Source: Jonquetella anthropi DSM 22815
GTDB taxonomy: Bacteria; Synergistota; Synergistia; Synergistales; Dethiosulfovibrionaceae
NCBI RefSeq assembly: GCF_000237805.1
Contig: NZ_CM001376.1
Location: 853,010-917,009 of the forward strand
Length of the DNA stretch: 64,000 nucleotides
Direction: 5' to 3'
Under the pieces are notes generated by a model. It saw only the letters and a list, made by a program, of their open reading frames with translations, did no database searches and was not told the origin of the DNA. Every line of letters starts with the position of its first letter. Within the stretch, counting starts at the first letter, position 1. This document shows, piece after piece, positions 47,030 to 54,448 of this stretch. Both the position numbers and the translations under genes were made by a program.

Positions 47030-47058
47030 ATGATACACAATTCGAGCTGATTTTTCAA
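47030..47058 (-). promoter_or_regulatory. Promoter of the tRNA operon
   Basis: On the minus strand TTGAAA (-35, 47058-47053) and TATCAT (-10, 47035-47030) are separated by exactly 17 bases. Both hexamers match consensus in five of six positions. Predicted transcription starts just before tRNA-Lys. Confidence 0.75.
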
Positions 47059-47079
47059 GCCCTCAAAGTGATTTTGCCG

Positions 47080-47655
47080 TCAGAATACATTTTCTTCAAA
47101 CCGGGAGCACGCTCGATCAGGACAATCAATCGGGCCAATGGAATCAGAAAGCCAAGACTGGGCCGGATGCTCTCCCATTCCCAGCCAAGCCCCCACCTGC
47201 AGGTGAAGGCATTTAACCGACGGGAGCTCGGTAGTTCTGAGACCTCCGACGCCTCGCTTCGCAATGCTGATCCAGAGCGGACGGCAGAACCGCCGCAGAA
47301 AAGCCTCCTGATGAGGCAAAAGCAGCGACAGCCGAAAAGCCGCGTACCGCCTCTGATAGTCGCGCCACTGCGCCCCCCGGTCCGCGAGAAAGGCTTCCAA
47401 CTGACCGACGCCGCCAGCTGACTCAAGGCATCCGCACTGTTTGACGAGCCAAGGGCAGGTTAGCCAAAACGAGGTCGGAAACGGACGGGCGCCAACCAGC
47501 GGTCGGCAAACGATGACCTGGGGATATCCCCAGGAACAGTACGATCCGACACCAATCAAAGCCCTCTCATTGAACCGCCGAGACGCCATCTGGCCTTCCA
47601 CAATCCGGCGGCAGGCTGAGCCTACCGAGCGCCCCCCTAAAAAGGGGCCTCTCAT
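47080..47655 (-). CDS. DUF501 family protein
   Basis: A 191-residue protein resembling DUF501. The recognisable core is CSWGYPQVIVCRPL, PFPTSFWLTCPWLVKQC and CGCLESAGGV, followed by a helical region and a second conserved segment SIAKRGVGGLRTTELPSVKCLH. Several cysteines and histidines could bind metal. No function is known to me. It follows the S1-domain gene after two bases, with GTAAGG upstream of the ATG, so it belongs to that operon. Confidence 0.75.
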   Translation of the reverse strand: MRGPFLGGRSVGSACRRIVEGQMASRRFNERALIGVGSYCSWGYPQVIVCRPLVGARPFPTSFWLTCPWLVKQCGCLESAGGVGQLEAFLADRGAQWRDYQRRYAAFRLSLLLPHQEAFLRRFCRPLWISIAKRGVGGLRTTELPSVKCLHLQVGAWLGMGEHPAQSWLSDSIGPIDCPDRACSRFEENVF

Positions 47656-47657
47656 CC

Positions 47658-48092
47658 TTACGGGCGCGCGCCCTTGCGGCGCGGAGGCCGCCCGTTCTTG
47701 GCGTTCTTGGACATCATAGTCGAAATTTTTTCCTCGCTCACCTTGAGGAACGAGGACAGTTTTTTCTCAAAGTCGTCCCCATCGCCGAACTGCGCCGAGG
47801 AACTGCGAGACGGACGCGGAGCGGGCATCGGTTCTTCGAGAACCTTCATCGAAAGGTCAATTCGCCCCCGCTCGTCGATCTTGGTGACTTTCGCCTTGAC
47901 CTCCTGGTTGAGCTGAAGGACGTCCTCGACCTTTTTAATGAACCTGTGAGAAAGCTGGGAAATGTGAATCATCGCCCGCTGACCGTCGGAGAGCCGCACA
48001 AACGCTCCGTATGGCATGATTTGTTCGACCGTCCCGGTGACAACATCTCCGGGAAGCAGAGATGACGCGGTTTTCGCTTCCGTCTGTTCCAT
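47658..48092 (-). CDS. S1 RNA-binding domain protein (YabR-like)
   Basis: A 144-residue protein with one S1 domain (about 13-85): LPGDVVTGTVEQIMPYGAFVRL and IHISQLSHRFIKKVEDVL. A low-complexity charged linker and a basic tail (RPPRRKG) follow. It resembles the general stress protein 13/YabR group that binds RNA or ribosomes. AAAGGAG lies about 14 bases before the ATG, a longer spacing than usual. Confidence 0.88.
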   Translation of the reverse strand: MEQTEAKTASSLLPGDVVTGTVEQIMPYGAFVRLSDGQRAMIHISQLSHRFIKKVEDVLQLNQEVKAKVTKIDERGRIDLSMKVLEEPMPAPRPSRSSSAQFGDGDDFEKKLSSFLKVSEEKISTMMSKNAKNGRPPRRKGARP

Positions 48093-48151
48093 TGCTCTGG
48101 GTGAGACTCCTTTCGGTTTTTTTGTTTCTGGTTCGCTGTGAAGCGAGAGTG

Positions 48152-48457
48152 CTAAATCTGATTCAGTTTCTGAATACGGGTCACCAACACGTAGTTACGT
48201 CCGCTGCCAAGCGATGACCGGAGTTCACCGGCGATCCAAACCGGGACCCCCTCTTCCTGCTGAAGAATCCAGTCCTGCAGCGACTGATCGAAAGCGCGCA
48301 TTCTCAGAAAGTCAATTCGGTCGCACCCGTCGGTGTCCTTAAATTCACGCTTCAGTGAGAACTCAACGTACTTGCCAAGTCTGCTTTCGCCCCGATCATT
48401 GCCCTTCAGAAAGTGGAGAACCCCGGAGAGATATACGTCGTTGACCAGTCTTTCCAT
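48152..48457 (-). CDS. Small SSB-like OB-fold protein
   Basis: A 101-residue protein. The pattern VNDVYLSGVLHFL, a middle strand EFSLKREF, then DFLRMRAFD and VPVWIAGELRSS resembles the single-stranded DNA-binding OB fold without the acidic C-terminal tail. The ATG at 48457 is chosen because AGGAGG lies 7 bases upstream. It may be an auxiliary SSB or a primosomal PriB-like protein. Assignment is by pattern only. Confidence 0.55.
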   Translation of the reverse strand: MERLVNDVYLSGVLHFLKGNDRGESRLGKYVEFSLKREFKDTDGCDRIDFLRMRAFDQSLQDWILQQEEGVPVWIAGELRSSLGSGRNYVLVTRIQKLNQI

Positions 48458-48573
48458 GACTTTTCCTCCTCGTTTCATCTCATGTATGCTCTTTCATCCC
48501 GGAAAAACTGAGCTTCGAGCTTCGTCAAAAGAATATCATAATTCACTGTGAAAAAGAAAGGGGGGAAACGAAC

Positions 48574-49281
48574 CTAACGGCCCGCGGCAATCTCTTTCCG
48601 ATATGCCAGAACCTGTTGGACGTACAGGGTATTATTCCGCCCCAGGTACCTCAGGAGAGCAGCTTTTTCGTTCCCCCCGGCGCCTTTCAGGTAGCCGGAG
48701 AAAATCCACGTCCCAGCCCAGATGTTGTTCTCCGGCTCAAACAAGTCCTTCCGAGTTTTGATCTGGGAAAAAGCCTTCGGAAGCGTCGACTTGTGCACTT
48801 TCCACAGGACCTGCGTCAGCCCGACGGCCCCAGACCGGGACAAGGCCTTCTCTTTTGCGCCAGACTCACGGACGATCAGCGCCCCCATCAGTGCAGGATC
48901 CACGCCAAAATGAGCGCTGGCCTCACAGACGTACTGGCTGTACTGGTCCGCGGTCTTCTGGGAGAGTTGGGGGTTAAACCGCCTGAAGAAACTGCTGATG
49001 GACTGGGCGACGTCAGCTGTGCGGGGCTGAGAAACCTGAACCGGGCTCGGGCTGAGATTCACCTTTCTGTGGGAAGCCTTTTTAGACTCCTCGTAATTGC
49101 CCAGCACCTTGCGCGTCAGCGCGTCCCATTCGGCCTGGCTGACTGAGGAAGCGAAAACGACGCCCTGCGCCGCAAAGAAGGTAGCTGTAGCAAGAAACGC
49201 ACGAGAGGCCTTTTTTAGCCAGCGAGTCCGAGCCGGCGGGCTGAAGTAGGTCAGTACTCTCACCGATCGATCACCGTCCAT
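48574..49281 (-). CDS. Lytic transglycosylase, SLT domain
   Basis: A 235-residue exported murein-cleaving enzyme. An N-terminal hydrophobic segment (about residues 27-44) acts as signal or anchor. A linker and the SLT domain follow (about 110-230). The catalytic glutamate is in IVRESGAKEKA, with SGAVGLTQVLWKVH after it. The ATG at 49281 overlaps the codY stop by 11 bases and has GGAG 9 bases upstream, so it is probably cotranscribed with codY. Confidence 0.88.
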   Translation of the reverse strand: MDGDRSVRVLTYFSPPARTRWLKKASRAFLATATFFAAQGVVFASSVSQAEWDALTRKVLGNYEESKKASHRKVNLSPSPVQVSQPRTADVAQSISSFFRRFNPQLSQKTADQYSQYVCEASAHFGVDPALMGALIVRESGAKEKALSRSGAVGLTQVLWKVHKSTLPKAFSQIKTRKDLFEPENNIWAGTWIFSGYLKGAGGNEKAALLRYLGRNNTLYVQQVLAYRKEIAAGR

Positions 49282-50098
49282 CAAACGAGACTCCTATCTC
49301 GCTCACAAAAAGCGGGCTCAAAATGCGCAGATGTGTGCCTTTCATGCCGAGCGAGCGGCTCTCGATGATGCCAGCGCTTTCCAGCTTGCGGAACGCGTTG
49401 ACGATCACGCTCCGGGTCACCCCAACCCGGTCAGCGACGCGGCTCGCCACGACGACGCCCTCAAAGCCGTCCAGCTCTTCGATGATATGGCGAATCGACT
49501 GGATCTCCGAATACGAGAGGGCTCTCATCGCCATTTGGACGATCAGCCGCTCCCGGCCTTCTTCTTCGATCTGCCGCCCCCGATCGTGCAGGATCTCAAG
49601 CCCCACGATCGTCGCCAAATACTCGGCCAAAACGAGGTCTTTCGTGCTGAACTCGGCGCCCAGCCGGGAAAGGATCAGCGTTCCGAGCCGCTCTGCGCCG
49701 CCGTAAATCGGCACGAACAGGGCGGTCTTCTCCGACGGGTTCTGCGCCGCGTCGTCGAAGAGGTACGCGTCGGCATGGCTGACGACGGTCTCGCGCTGAT
49801 GGTTGACCCGCTCGACGAGCGATTCGGGCATTATCCCCTGCCTAAAACTCGTCTCGAGGACCTTGCTGCTGTACCCCTCCTGCCACGAGTAGCCAAGCAC
49901 GCGGCCGTCGCAGCCGATCAGGTAGGCGTTCGCCGTTGAAAACGTCCCTAAAGCCTTGGCGAGTTTGCTGTAGTCCAGGGTCTCGCCCTCCCGGCGGCCC
50001 TGCATGGTCCGATTGACCAGACGGGTGGTCGCCAGAAGTTCGTCCATCTCGTCCTTGGCTTTCCCCTGGCACACCCGAATATCTTCGTTCTGACTCAT
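49271..50098 (-). CDS. codY: GTP-sensing global regulator CodY
   Basis: A 275-residue CodY. In Firmicutes it represses nutrient-adaptation genes when GTP and branched-chain amino acids are high. The N-terminal GAF ligand domain covers about 1-150. A long linker helix and a winged helix-turn-helix follow (about 200-262), with the family-diagnostic ASRVADRVGVTRSVIVNAFR and LGMKGT. Length is slightly above B. subtilis CodY (259). AAAGGAG precedes the ATG by 9 bases. It is last in the xerC-hslV-hslU-codY set, as in Bacillus. Confidence 0.95.
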   Translation of the reverse strand: MSQNEDIRVCQGKAKDEMDELLATTRLVNRTMQGRREGETLDYSKLAKALGTFSTANAYLIGCDGRVLGYSWQEGYSSKVLETSFRQGIMPESLVERVNHQRETVVSHADAYLFDDAAQNPSEKTALFVPIYGGAERLGTLILSRLGAEFSTKDLVLAEYLATIVGLEILHDRGRQIEEEGRERLIVQMAMRALSYSEIQSIRHIIEELDGFEGVVVASRVADRVGVTRSVIVNAFRKLESAGIIESRSLGMKGTHLRILSPLFVSEIGVSFDGR

Positions 50099-50116
50099 TC
50101 GCGCCGTCTCCTTTCG

Positions 50117-51505
50117 TTAGAGCAGATACCGCCGCAGATCGACGTTTGCGGCAATATCAGCCAGTTTTTTATCCACCGCCGCCCGGTCGATCGTCACGGT
50201 CTGACCGGCGTAGTCGCTGGCAGAAAAACTCACGTCCTCCAGCACCCGCTCCAGCATGGTGTGGAGCCTTCGGGCGCCGATGTTCTCGCTTTCCCGGTTC
50301 GTCCGCTCGGCCAGTTCAGCCAGCCGGTCGATGCCGTCAGCGGTAAAGCACAGCTCCACGCCTTCAGTGGACAGCAGGGCCTTGTACTGATCGAGAAGGT
50401 TGTGCCGCGGCTCGGTGAGAATTTTCGACAGATCCTCTTTCCGCAGAGCCGACAGCTCCACTCGAAGCGGCAGCCGTCCCTGCAGTTCCGGAACAAGGTC
50501 GCTCGGCTTGACCGACTGGAACGCCCCGGCGGCGATAAACAACATGTGGTCGGTCTTCACCGGGCCGTACTTGGTGGGAACCGTGCAGCCCTCGACGATG
50601 GGCAGCAAGTCCCGCTGAACGCCCTCTCGGCTCACGTCGGCCCCGCCCCGGTTTTCGCTGGCGACAACCTTGTCGATTTCGTCGATAAAGATGATTCCCT
50701 CGTCCTGAGCCGACTTGATGGCCTCCTGATGGGCCCGGTCGGTGTCGATGAGCTTTTCAGCCTCTTCTGCCTGCAGAATCCGCAGGCCGTCCTTGACCTT
50801 GACCCGGCGGCGCTTCGTCCGCTTGGGCATGAACGAGCCGAGCATTTCGCCGATGTTCACGCCCATAGCCGACTGGTCCATTCCTGTCGCCGGCGGCGTC
50901 TCCTGCACCTCAATTTCGACTTCCCGGTCGTCCAGCTTGCCTTCTTCGAGCAGGCGGCGCATCTTGTCCCGCGTGCTGTCTTTCATTTCCGGCCCCTGAG
51001 ACGGCTCGTCAGCCTCGACGCCTTTCAGGTAGCTCATGAAGGTCGGAATACCGCCGCCCTCGCCGGAGCGCTTCACCGGCACGAGGTAGTCGATCATCCG
51101 CTCGCGGGCGGCACTGGCCGCGGAGTCCGTTTTTTCGGCGGCCATACGTTCCTTGACCATCCGGACGGCCGCTTCGACCAAGTCGCGGACCATCGACTCA
51201 ACGTCCCGGCCCACGTACCCAACTTCGGTGAACTTGGTGGCCTCAACCTTGACGAACGGAGCCTGAACGAGCGACGCCAGCCGTCGGGCGATCTCGGTTT
51301 TTCCGACGCCCGTCGGGCCGACCATCAGAATGTTTTTGGGCGTGATTTCAGCTGCCAGCTCCTCCGGAAGCCGCCGTCGCCGCACCCGATTGCGCAGGGC
51401 GACCGCGACGGCCCGCTTGGCTTCCGTCTGACCGACGATGTACCGGTCAAGGTAAGCCACAATTGCCGCCGGCTGAAGAGAGTCGGCGTTGTAAATTTCA
51501 GCCAT
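50117..51505 (-). CDS. hslU: HslU (ClpY) ATPase subunit of the HslUV protease
   Basis: A 462-residue AAA+ unfoldase that feeds HslV. It begins LQPAAIVAYLDRYIVGQ, has Walker A VGPTGVGKTEIARR, the GYVGRD pore loop, a substrate-receiving I domain (about 110-225) and Walker B GIIFIDEIDK. The C-terminal tail RRYLL is the part known to dock on and activate HslV. The ATG at 51505 has GGAGG upstream and overlaps the hslV stop by one base. Confidence 0.96.
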   Translation of the reverse strand: MAEIYNADSLQPAAIVAYLDRYIVGQTEAKRAVAVALRNRVRRRRLPEELAAEITPKNILMVGPTGVGKTEIARRLASLVQAPFVKVEATKFTEVGYVGRDVESMVRDLVEAAVRMVKERMAAEKTDSAASAARERMIDYLVPVKRSGEGGGIPTFMSYLKGVEADEPSQGPEMKDSTRDKMRRLLEEGKLDDREVEIEVQETPPATGMDQSAMGVNIGEMLGSFMPKRTKRRRVKVKDGLRILQAEEAEKLIDTDRAHQEAIKSAQDEGIIFIDEIDKVVASENRGGADVSREGVQRDLLPIVEGCTVPTKYGPVKTDHMLFIAAGAFQSVKPSDLVPELQGRLPLRVELSALRKEDLSKILTEPRHNLLDQYKALLSTEGVELCFTADGIDRLAELAERTNRESENIGARRLHTMLERVLEDVSFSASDYAGQTVTIDRAAVDKKLADIAANVDLRRYLL

Positions 51506-52071
51506 CAGAGAACCTCCACGGTAATTTTGTCGTCGGTGTAGATGCAAATTTCAGAGGCGATGCGTATCGCCGTTTCGGCGATCTTCTTGGCGTCGTACGA
51601 GCTTCCCATCATCAGGGCCCGGGAAGCCGCCAGCGCAAAACCGCCGCCTGAGCCGATAGCCGCCACGTCGTTTTCCGGCTCTACCACGTCGCCGGCGCCG
51701 GATATCAGAACAGTGTGCTCCCGATCGGCGGCCAGCATCATGGCCTCCAAGTGGCGCAGCATTCTGTCGGTCCGCCAGGTCTTTGTCAGCTCAACGGCAG
51801 CCCTCAGCAGGTTGCCGCTGTACTCTTCCAGCTTCTTGTCCAGCAGATCCATCAGCGTCATCGCGTCGGCCGTCGTGCCGGCAAAGCCGACTAACACGCT
51901 GTCCTTGTACAGCCGGCGGACCTTCACGGTCCCAGCCTTCAAAATTTGACTGCCCATCGTCATCTGGCCGTCGCCGGCCATGGCAACAGATCCGTCTTTT
52001 CTAACGCAGACGATGGTCGTGCCGTGAATCGGTTCAAAGGCCGTCCCGTTCGCTAAGGTCGTCATTGACAT
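51505..52071 (-). CDS. hslV: HslV (ClpQ) peptidase with N-terminal extension
   Basis: A 188-residue proteasome-like peptidase. The core GTTIVCVRKDGSVAMAGDGQMT is typical, but the catalytic threonine (Thr18) is preceded by 17 residues. Most HslV start Met-Thr-Thr, so that Met removal exposes Thr. No Met, GTG or TTG codon lies directly before it here. AAGGAG 8 bases before the first ATG supports the long form, which begins Met-Ser. B. subtilis ClpQ also starts Met-Ser with a short extension. The start overlaps xerC by 38 bases. Confidence 0.93.
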   Translation of the reverse strand: MSMTTLANGTAFEPIHGTTIVCVRKDGSVAMAGDGQMTMGSQILKAGTVKVRRLYKDSVLVGFAGTTADAMTLMDLLDKKLEEYSGNLLRAAVELTKTWRTDRMLRHLEAMMLAADREHTVLISGAGDVVEPENDVAAIGSGGGFALAASRALMMGSSYDAKKIAETAIRIASEICIYTDDKITVEVL

Positions 52072-52933
52072 CGTCGTAACTCCTTCTCAGCCGCTCCGGG
52101 CTGATTCTCAAATATCTCTGCGTCGTCAGCAGGCTCTCGTGCCCGAGAAGCTCCTGTACCGCCTTGACCGACGCGCCGCCTTCCAACATATGAGTAGCAA
52201 AGCAGTGTCTCAGCGTGTGGGGAGACGCCCCCGGCGTCCCAGCCAATTGGGAAGCCGCCTCGACGAGCCGATGAACGGTCCGCTCGGTCAGGGACTTGCC
52301 GCCCTTGCCGGGAAACACCCAGCCCTTTTCGCTGGGCGGACATTGGGCCTTCCACTCCGCCAGAGCGCTGGCCGCCCACTGGCCGTATGGGACCATCCGT
52401 TCCTTGCTCCCTTTACCCATCACGGTAATCCACCGCTCCGTCTCGTCTAAATCGGACCACTTGAGGCTTACCAGCTCGGCGACCCGAAGCCCGGCGCTGT
52501 AGGCCAGCTCGAGCAAACAGCGGTTTCGCGCCGCCGGCTCGATCGTCCCTGCGGCACTGATGAGCCGGTTCACCGCATCCTGTGTCAGAGCCTGCGGCAG
52601 GTGATCCGGCCACTTCGGGCCGCGAATCGGCAGCGTCGGATCAGACGGAATGGCCGACTGATCCGTTAAGTACCCGCAAAAGCCACGCAGGGCCGACAGC
52701 TTGCGTGAAACCGACGTGGCGCTCAGCCCCCAGCCCGACAGCCCCCGAATGAAAAGCCGAACCCGCTCAGGCGTCAGAGCCGACAGGTCGGCTTCTCCCT
52801 TCTGTCCGGCAAAAGCGGCGAACTGCTCCAAGTCGCTTCGGTAATTCAGCGCCGTCGCCGGAGAACAGTTCTGGGCAAGGCTGATCCAGTCGATATATCG
52901 GCCGATCCACGTCTCCAAATCGAACGCCGCCAC
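52034..52933 (-). CDS. xerC: Tyrosine recombinase XerC (CodV-like)
   Basis: A 299-residue recombinase for chromosome dimer resolution. The SAM-like N-terminal domain covers about 5-90. The catalytic domain shows Arg in AGLRVAELVSL, Lys in MGKGSKER, HTLRH, the GHESLLTTQRY segment with the nucleophile Tyr. The GTG at 52933 is preferred because AGGAGG lies 7 bases before it. The frame to 53026 crosses the promoter region. It leads the hslV-hslU-codY set, the same place as codV in B. subtilis. Confidence 0.94.
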   Translation of the reverse strand: MAAFDLETWIGRYIDWISLAQNCSPATALNYRSDLEQFAAFAGQKGEADLSALTPERVRLFIRGLSGWGLSATSVSRKLSALRGFCGYLTDQSAIPSDPTLPIRGPKWPDHLPQALTQDAVNRLISAAGTIEPAARNRCLLELAYSAGLRVAELVSLKWSDLDETERWITVMGKGSKERMVPYGQWAASALAEWKAQCPPSEKGWVFPGKGGKSLTERTVHRLVEAASQLAGTPGASPHTLRHCFATHMLEGGASVKAVQELLGHESLLTTQRYLRISPERLRRSYDDVNDDLSERDGL

Positions 52934-52951
52934 GCCTCTGCCTCCTGACAA

Positions 52952-52966
52952 AATGTTCTGAAAGAT
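52952..52966. promoter_or_regulatory. Candidate CodY box
   Basis: AATGTTCTGAAAGAT matches the Firmicutes CodY consensus AATTTTCWGAAAATT in 12 of 15 positions. It lies just upstream of the xerC ribosome binding site and 7-21 bases after the predicted transcription start. This would allow CodY to regulate its own operon. Confidence 0.5.
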
Positions 52967-52979
52967 ATGTATAGCTCGA

Positions 52980-53008
52980 TTTATATTGTCCATATGAACA
53001 ATTGAAAA
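52980..53008 (-). promoter_or_regulatory. Candidate promoter of the xerC-hslV-hslU-codY operon
   Basis: On the minus strand TTTTCA (53008-53003) and TATAAA (52985-52980) are separated by 17 bases within the only AT-rich stretch of this region. The -35 is weak (4 of 6). Predicted start of transcription is near 52973. Confidence 0.45.
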
Positions 53009-53020
53009 TAGCTTAACATG

Positions 53021-53039
53021 CTTCAATTCAAAATTGAAG
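53021..53039. repeat. Perfect short palindrome
   Basis: CTTCAATTCAAAATTGAAG has 8-base arms around CAA. It shares its right arm (53036-53039) with the neighbouring larger hairpin, so as RNA the two structures could not form together. It may be an operator or part of an attenuator. Confidence 0.45.
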
Positions 53040-53080
53040 CCCGAAAAGGCGGCATTCTGGCTGGCCTCCTTTCGGGCTTC
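53036..53080 (-). terminator. Hairpin after trmFO, probable terminator or attenuator
   Basis: On the minus strand GAAGCCCGAAA pairs with TTTCGGGCTTC around a 22-23-base loop, and AATTTTG follows. It begins about 33 bases after the trmFO stop. The T tract is short, so read-through into xerC is possible. Confidence 0.55.
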
Positions 53081-53113
53081 TTACGTGTTTACGCGTCGTC
53101 CCCTGCGCCGAAC

Positions 53114-54448
53114 CTATTCTCGCCCCTCTGGGCTTTTTAGGTCCGGCCTGCTTTGAAGCATTTCGGCCAGCGCGGTGATCCCGCGCCGGTAGACCGCTTG
53201 CGCCTTGTCCTCCCTGCTGGCCCGCTTGGGGGCATCGTCAAGAGGCGGGAAAATTCCACGGTTCACGTTGACCGGCTGAAAACGCTTGCCCGTCTGATCG
53301 GCCAGCCGGGCGAGAAGCGCCCCTGTGGCCGTCTCCTCCGGCCACGGGACCGACTCTCGCCCGCCCGTCAGCGCGTCAAGCTCCAGCGCGGCGGCAAGCC
53401 CCATCGCACAGCTTTCGACGTACCCTTCGACGCCGGACAGCTGCCCGGCGATCCAGACGTCTGGCCTGCCATTCAGCCGCAGCTTATTCAGGCACCGTGG
53501 CGCGTCCACGTAGGAATTTCTGTGCATCACGCCGTAGCGAAGGAACTCGGCATGTCCTAACCCGGGAATCATCGAAAAGACCCGGGCCTGCTCTTTCCAC
53601 TTGAGGTTCGTCTGAAAGCCCACTAGGTTGTATGACCGCTGATCCGCCGTCTCCGCTCTCAGCTGAACCACCGCGTACGGCCGACTCCCGTCAGGCCGTT
53701 CAAGTCCCACGGGCCGCATTGGGCCGAACCGAAGCGTCTGCGGCCCCCGGGACGCCAGCACTTCCACCGGCATGCACCCCTCAAAGTACCGGGGCTTTTC
53801 AAAGTCGTGCAGCAGCGCCCGCTCGGCCGACGTCAGCGCGGCGACGAACTGGTCGTACTCTTCCCGTTCCATCGGGCAGTTCAGGTAGTCGCCAGTCCCG
53901 CTTTCGCCCCACCGGTCGCGCCGGTAAATGACCGCCATATCGAGCGATTCGGCGGCCACGACCGGAGCCACCGCGTCGTAAAAGTAAAGGTCCAAGCCGC
54001 CCAAGGCCTCGGACAGCGCGTCGCTCAGCGACGGGGACGTCAGCGGGCCGGTAGCCAAAATGACCGGTCCTTCCGGCAGCGTCACGGCTTCTCGCCGCTC
54101 AATCACCACCGACGGCAGGGAGCTCAGCCGCTCGGTGATGAAGGCTGAAAAGGCGGTTCGGTCGACCGCCAGCGCCTTACCGGCCGGAACAGCTGTTTGA
54201 TCGGCCGCTTCCATAATTAGGCTGCCGAACGTTCGAAGCTCGTCTTTTAAAAGGCCGGCGGGATTCCGCCCGTCGGCCCCAAGAGAGTTACTGCACACCA
54301 GCTCGCCCAGCCGGTCGGAGACGTGAATTTCCGTCGACCGAACCGGCCGCATTTCCACCAGCGTCACGTTCCAGCCGCGTCGGGCCAGCTGCCACGCCGC
54401 CTCACTACCGGCCAGCCCGCCGCCGAGAACGGTAACGTGCCGCTTCAA
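53114..54448 (-). CDS. trmFO: tRNA (uracil-5-)-methyltransferase, folate-dependent
   Basis: A 444-residue flavoprotein that makes m5U54 in tRNA with methylenetetrahydrofolate. The FAD-binding VTVLGGGLAGSEAAW opens the protein; CSNSLGADGRNPAGLL and the GYVESCAMG segment are typical. The TTG at 54448 is preferred: it overlaps the topA stop (TTGA) and has GAGG upstream. The 12 residues added by the TTG at 54484 are topA shadow. The topA-trmFO pair is conserved in Firmicutes. Confidence 0.95.
   Translation of the reverse strand: MKRHVTVLGGGLAGSEAAWQLARRGWNVTLVEMRPVRSTEIHVSDRLGELVCSNSLGADGRNPAGLLKDELRTFGSLIMEAADQTAVPAGKALAVDRTAFSAFITERLSSLPSVVIERREAVTLPEGPVILATGPLTSPSLSDALSEALGGLDLYFYDAVAPVVAAESLDMAVIYRRDRWGESGTGDYLNCPMEREEYDQFVAALTSAERALLHDFEKPRYFEGCMPVEVLASRGPQTLRFGPMRPVGLERPDGSRPYAVVQLRAETADQRSYNLVGFQTNLKWKEQARVFSMIPGLGHAEFLRYGVMHRNSYVDAPRCLNKLRLNGRPDVWIAGQLSGVEGYVESCAMGLAAALELDALTGGRESVPWPEETATGALLARLADQTGKRFQPVNVNRGIFPPLDDAPKRASREDKAQAVYRRGITALAEMLQSRPDLKSPEGRE

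Noticed and set aside
47055-47426. Minus-strand 123-codon frame overlapping the DUF501 gene
   Set aside because: The overlapping frame 47080-47655 carries recognisable DUF501 segments and a start next to the S1-domain gene, so this one is a shadow.
50261-51541. Plus-strand open frame of 426 codons opposite hslU
   Set aside because: Same pattern as above; HslU on the minus strand has all expected motifs and a ribosome binding site.
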